From: Streptomyces sp. NBC_01298
GTDB taxonomy: Bacteria > Actinomycetota > Actinomycetes > Streptomycetales > Streptomycetaceae
Direction: 5' to 3'
Length of the DNA: 64,000 nt
Assembly (NCBI RefSeq): GCF_035978755.1
Contig: NZ_CP108414.1
Coordinates: forward strand, 3,534,001 to 3,598,000
The notes beneath the pieces were generated by a model. It had not been told where the DNA came from. It was given only the letters and a program-made list of their open reading frames with translations, and did not search any database. Shown piece after piece: positions 60,655-64,000 of this stretch (the stretch's first letter is position 1; each line of letters starts with the position of its first letter). Made by a program: the position numbers and the translations under genes.

Positions 60655-61127
60655 CCGAAGTCGTAGACCGTGACCGGTATCCCCTTCGCGGACAGTCCGT
60701 CGCGGATCAGGGGCTCCACGCGTGACCACTTGCCGCCCGCGAGGCCGCAGCCGATGCGGGGCATGTGGACGGAGGCGCCCAGTTCGGCGGCGTGGGCCGC
60801 CAGGTGTGCGAGGCATTGCTCGACCGCCTCGTAGCGGATCGGCGGGCCGCCGCTGCCGGTGCGCATGCCGCGCTGGCCGATCATGTTCGCGACCCAGGTG
60901 TCCGGGCGGACCTGGACCAACTGCACCGCGCCGAGCGCGAAGTCGTTCCCGCCGCGGCCCCGGTGCCAGGCCCGGTACGCCGCCTCCGGCTCGCTCCAGC
61001 GCTTCGAGAGCGCGAGGACGAAGCCCTTCCCCCAGCCCCCGAGGTCGTTGCAGACGTGGGCGATGATCTTCGGCCCCCGGGCCTGCGGACTGCTCGCGTC
61101 CCCCCGGACGATCGTCGGCTCGTGCAT
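60651..61127 (-). CDS. Macro domain protein
   Basis: A 158-residue protein from ATG 61127 with AAGGGGGGC upstream. The fold markers are IVRGDASSPQARGPKIIAHV, CNDLGGWGKGFVLALSKRW, LGAVQLVQVRPDTWVANMIG, VHMPRIGCGLAGGKWSRVEP and LIRDGL. Macro domains bind or hydrolyse ADP-ribose derivatives such as Appr-1''-p or O-acetyl-ADP-ribose. The stop codon TAG falls in the end of the MITE-like element, so the native C-terminus after TVYDFG may have been slightly altered by insertion, although the domain looks complete. Confidence 0.92.
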   Translation of the reverse strand: MHEPTIVRGDASSPQARGPKIIAHVCNDLGGWGKGFVLALSKRWSEPEAAYRAWHRGRGGNDFALGAVQLVQVRPDTWVANMIGQRGMRTGSGGPPIRYEAVEQCLAHLAAHAAELGASVHMPRIGCGLAGGKWSRVEPLIRDGLSAKGIPVTVYDFG

Positions 61128-61261
61128 GCCGCCCCCCTTCCTCTCCCCTGCCCGCAAGGTACCCGGACCCTCTGACATCGCCGGAAGGCACCAGCCTCGG
61201 GGGGCTTCCGGCCCCAGCCTCCGGGTCGTAGGTCCACAGTCCTCCCCACCACGGGTTTATG

Positions 61262-61289
61262 CGGTTTTAACCGTGTTACAACTGGAACA
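61262..61289. promoter_or_regulatory. Dyads upstream of the PTS gene
   Basis: CGGTTTTAACCG (61262-61273) followed by TGTT-N8-AACA (61274-61289), about 100 bases before the EIIC start in an AT-rich stretch. Candidate promoter or operator region. No DasR-like site is seen here. Confidence 0.4.
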
Positions 61290-61386
61290 TCGCGCTGCAA
61301 ATGGCGCATTTTCCTTAGCTGTTGCCCAGCCCACACAAGCGCTGCCCGCCTTGGCAACACACCCCGTTTCCGCTGGAGGAAGCACC

Positions 61387-62649
<1,263 letters not shown>

Positions 62650-62651
62650 CC

Positions 62652-62903
62652 GTGCCCTCGGCGCAGCGCACCCCCGGACGGGGACTGCCTTGCGAGGAGC
62701 GGCGCGAGCTGATCGCGGGAGCGGTACGGGCCAGGGGCCGCGTACGGGTCGGTGAACTCGTACGGGAACTGGGCGTCAGCCGGATGACCATCCACCGGGA
62801 CCTCCAGTACCTGGACGCCCAGGGCCGGGTCCGGCGGATCCGCTCCGGAGCCATCGCTACGGCCGACCCGCAAGCCGCGGCGGACCTGACCGGCACCGCC
62901 TGA
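62652..62903 (+). CDS. DeoR-type DNA-binding domain only (83 residues)
   Basis: GTG 62652. Residues about 16-70 form a DeoR winged helix: CEERRELIAGAVRARGRVRV, GELVRELGVSRMTIHRDLQY, LDAQGRVRRIRSGAI. Full DeoR regulators have a further sugar-phosphate-sensing domain of about 180 residues; here the gene simply ends at 62903 before a terminator. It is co-transcribed with the EIIC and could be a constitutive binder, an antagonist, or a truncated regulator. No frameshift leading into a longer reading frame is evident downstream. Confidence 0.8.
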   Translation: MPSAQRTPGRGLPCEERRELIAGAVRARGRVRVGELVRELGVSRMTIHRDLQYLDAQGRVRRIRSGAIATADPQAAADLTGTA

Positions 62904-62920
62904 GTTCCACTCCGAAAGCA

Positions 62921-62964
62921 GGGGCGGGGCACCACTGACCGACCAGTGGCGCCCCGCCCCTTTT
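62921..62964 (+). terminator. Terminator of the PTS operon
   Basis: GGGGCGGGGCACCACTG pairs with CAGTGGCGCCCCGCCCC (one mismatch), followed by TTTT; it is the most classical intrinsic terminator in the window. Confidence 0.9.
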
Positions 62965-63008
62965 CGCGTTCGGCCGTCCCCACTCCCGCTTCGACCGCGC
63001 CCGCGCCC

Positions 63009-63068
63009 CCCTCAGGCCCACGTCCCTCAGGCCCGCCCCCCTCAGGCCCGCGTCCCTCAGGCCCGCGC
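63009..63068. repeat. Four tandem 15-bp repeats at the 3' end of the YrdB-like gene
   Basis: Units of CCCTCAGGCCCRCGY at 63009, 63024, 63039 and 63054. The stop codon of the leftward membrane-protein gene lies inside the fourth unit. Confidence 0.85.
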
Positions 63069-63425
63069 CGCCGCCAGCAGCCCGCGCCAGCGGGGGCGTT
63101 CCGTGATCAGGCAGGCCAACGCCAGGGCGGTCACCGGGGCGGCCGCCCACGCTGGCCAGGCCGACCAGGACGCCGCCACGGCCACCACGAGCTGGAGCAG
63201 CACCAGCGCGATCGTCACCCCGCCCGGTACCGCGACGATCACCTGGGCCTTGTCCCCCGGGGTCGAGAACACCGTGGGCAGCCCGATCAGCAGCACCACG
63301 CTCGCCACCGCCGCCGTCACCGACCAGCCGGCCAGGGCCCACGGAGCCGCCACCCAGGCGCACAGCTCCGTCGCGAAGCGCAGCACCGAGGCGAGGTCCG
63401 CCCTCGCATCGCCCATCTCCCGCAT
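63057..63425 (-). CDS. Small membrane protein, YrdB/DUF2568-like
   Basis: A 122-residue protein from ATG 63425 with AAAGGGAG upstream; the frame extending further right is non-coding. Four TM helices lie at about 10-25 (LRFATELCAWVAAPWALAGW), 30-47, 55-80 (VIVAVPGGVTIALVLLQLVV) and 85-105. The order and length fit the YrdB/DUF2568 family, of unknown function. It ends in ERPRWRGLLAAARA. Confidence 0.8.
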   Translation of the reverse strand: MREMGDARADLASVLRFATELCAWVAAPWALAGWSVTAAVASVVLLIGLPTVFSTPGDKAQVIVAVPGGVTIALVLLQLVVAVAASWSAWPAWAAAPVTALALACLITERPRWRGLLAAARA

Positions 63426-63684
63426 GTCCCGCTCCCTTTGATCACCGCCGCGCGCCGCCGACACCTTCAGGCCGGCAGGGTGACGAGCGCAACACCATTC
63501 CGGCCCCCTCCGCCGGGCCCACCCATTCCGCAGGCCGGAGCGGGGCGGCGGCCCCGATTTCCAAGGGCTCGTGGCGCCCGTACCGAAGCTTTGCGCGAAA
63601 GGGGACATATCGGTCCGCGATGCACCCCTCCGCTCCGGGTCTAATAGCGGAGCGCGCCCGCACCCGGACCCGTAAGCTCCCGTC

Positions 63685-64000
63685 ATGCAGGTGATCCAGT
63701 CAACGAAACTCGCCAATGTCTGCTACGAGATCCGCGGCCCCGTGCTCGAAGAGGCGATGCGGCTCGAAGCAGCAGGTCATCGCATCCTCAAGCTCAACAC
63801 CGGCAACCCCGCGGCCTTCGGCTTCGAGTGCCCGCCGGAGATCCTTGAGGACATGCTCCGCAACCTGGGCAACGCCCACGGCTACGGGGACGCGAAGGGC
63901 CTGCTCTCGGCGCGCCGTGCGGTCATGCAGCACTACCAGACCAAGGGCATCGAGCTGGACGTCGAGGACGTCTACATCGGCAACGGGGTCTCCGAGCTGA
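63685..64000 (+). CDS. PLP-dependent aminotransferase, AlaA-like (3' partial)
   Basis: ATG 63685; the gene runs off the right edge after 105 residues. The fold-I class I/II aminotransferase N-terminus is recognisable: MQVIQSTKLANVCYEIRGPV, RILKLNTGNPAAFGFECPPE, then GYGDAKGLLSARRAVMQHYQ and DVYIGNGVSEL (cofactor phosphate-loop approach). It resembles the alanine/valine transaminases AlaA. The PLP lysine is beyond the window. Confidence 0.9.
   Translation, partial: MQVIQSTKLANVCYEIRGPVLEEAMRLEAAGHRILKLNTGNPAAFGFECPPEILEDMLRNLGNAHGYGDAKGLLSARRAVMQHYQTKGIELDVEDVYIGNGVSEL

Noticed and set aside
61200..61386. DasR site upstream of the PTS EIIC
   Set aside because: I looked for the TGGTCTAGACCA core and found none, only CGGTTTTAACCG and TGTT/AACA dyads.

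Overview
The window is chromosomal DNA of a Streptomyces-like actinomycete. The evidence is very GC-rich sequence, strong third-position G/C bias, frequent GTG and TTG starts, many secreted and lipoproteins, several ECF sigma and TetR systems, an actinobacterial tad pilus locus, a WhiJ/AbaA-type regulator cluster and a DasR-type operator before a chitinase. No rRNA, intact tRNA, CRISPR array or complete insertion sequence was found. The first and last genes (aldo/keto reductase, aminotransferase) are cut by the window edges.

Layout. 1-9.7 kb: aldo/keto reductase end, DUF192, SUKH protein, orphan sugar-binding lipoprotein, secreted protein, polysaccharide deacetylase, a divergent MFS-efflux/TetR pair with a twin operator, and an SGNH hydrolase. 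9.7-14.4 kb: MmyB-type regulator, a decayed SDR gene, a HEPN-like protein, HAD phosphatase, DUF1992, and a divergent NTF2/TetR pair. 14.5-18.4 kb: a secreted collagen-like/SH3b protein, a histidine-rich secreted protein, and a YciI(DGPF)-ECF42 sigma pair with a matching promoter. 18.4-25.6 kb: a mutually truncated hxlR/oxidoreductase pair, DUF4267, a lipoprotein, a TetR-controlled SDR-hydrolase-SnoaL operon and a Fic protein.

25.8-32.2 kb looks accessory, with lower GC: peptidase-inhibitor-like I36 protein, ECF sigma plus CU044_5270 partner, remnants of a transposase and of an ATP-binding paralogue, small orphan genes, and an ATP-binding/DUF5753-XRE/DUF397-like cluster followed by a DIP1984 protein. 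32.2-43.4 kb is one leftward tad (Flp pilus) locus with an embedded NarL-type two-component system and an OmpA-like protein at its end; no prepilin peptidase is present.

43.8-64 kb: chitinase with a DasR-like site, M14 carboxypeptidase, DoxX/LysR divergent pair, Ser/Thr kinase, lamin-tail protein, a D-amino-acid module (IclR-RidA diverging from a PLP D-amino-acid deaminase and an N-acyl-D-amino-acid deacylase), YdcF protein, F420-type reductase, TetR/DUF4386 divergent pair, FAD oxidoreductase, a 97-bp MITE-like hairpin supplying the stop codon of a macro-domain gene, a PTS EIIC with a DNA-binding-domain-only DeoR protein, and a small membrane protein.

The recurring theme is small divergent regulator/target pairs, in which the operators can often be read directly as paired palindromes. 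The least explained items are the collagen-like/His-rich secreted pair, the MITE at the macro-gene stop, the tad locus head gene with its zinc-ribbon tail, and the decayed island around 28 kb.
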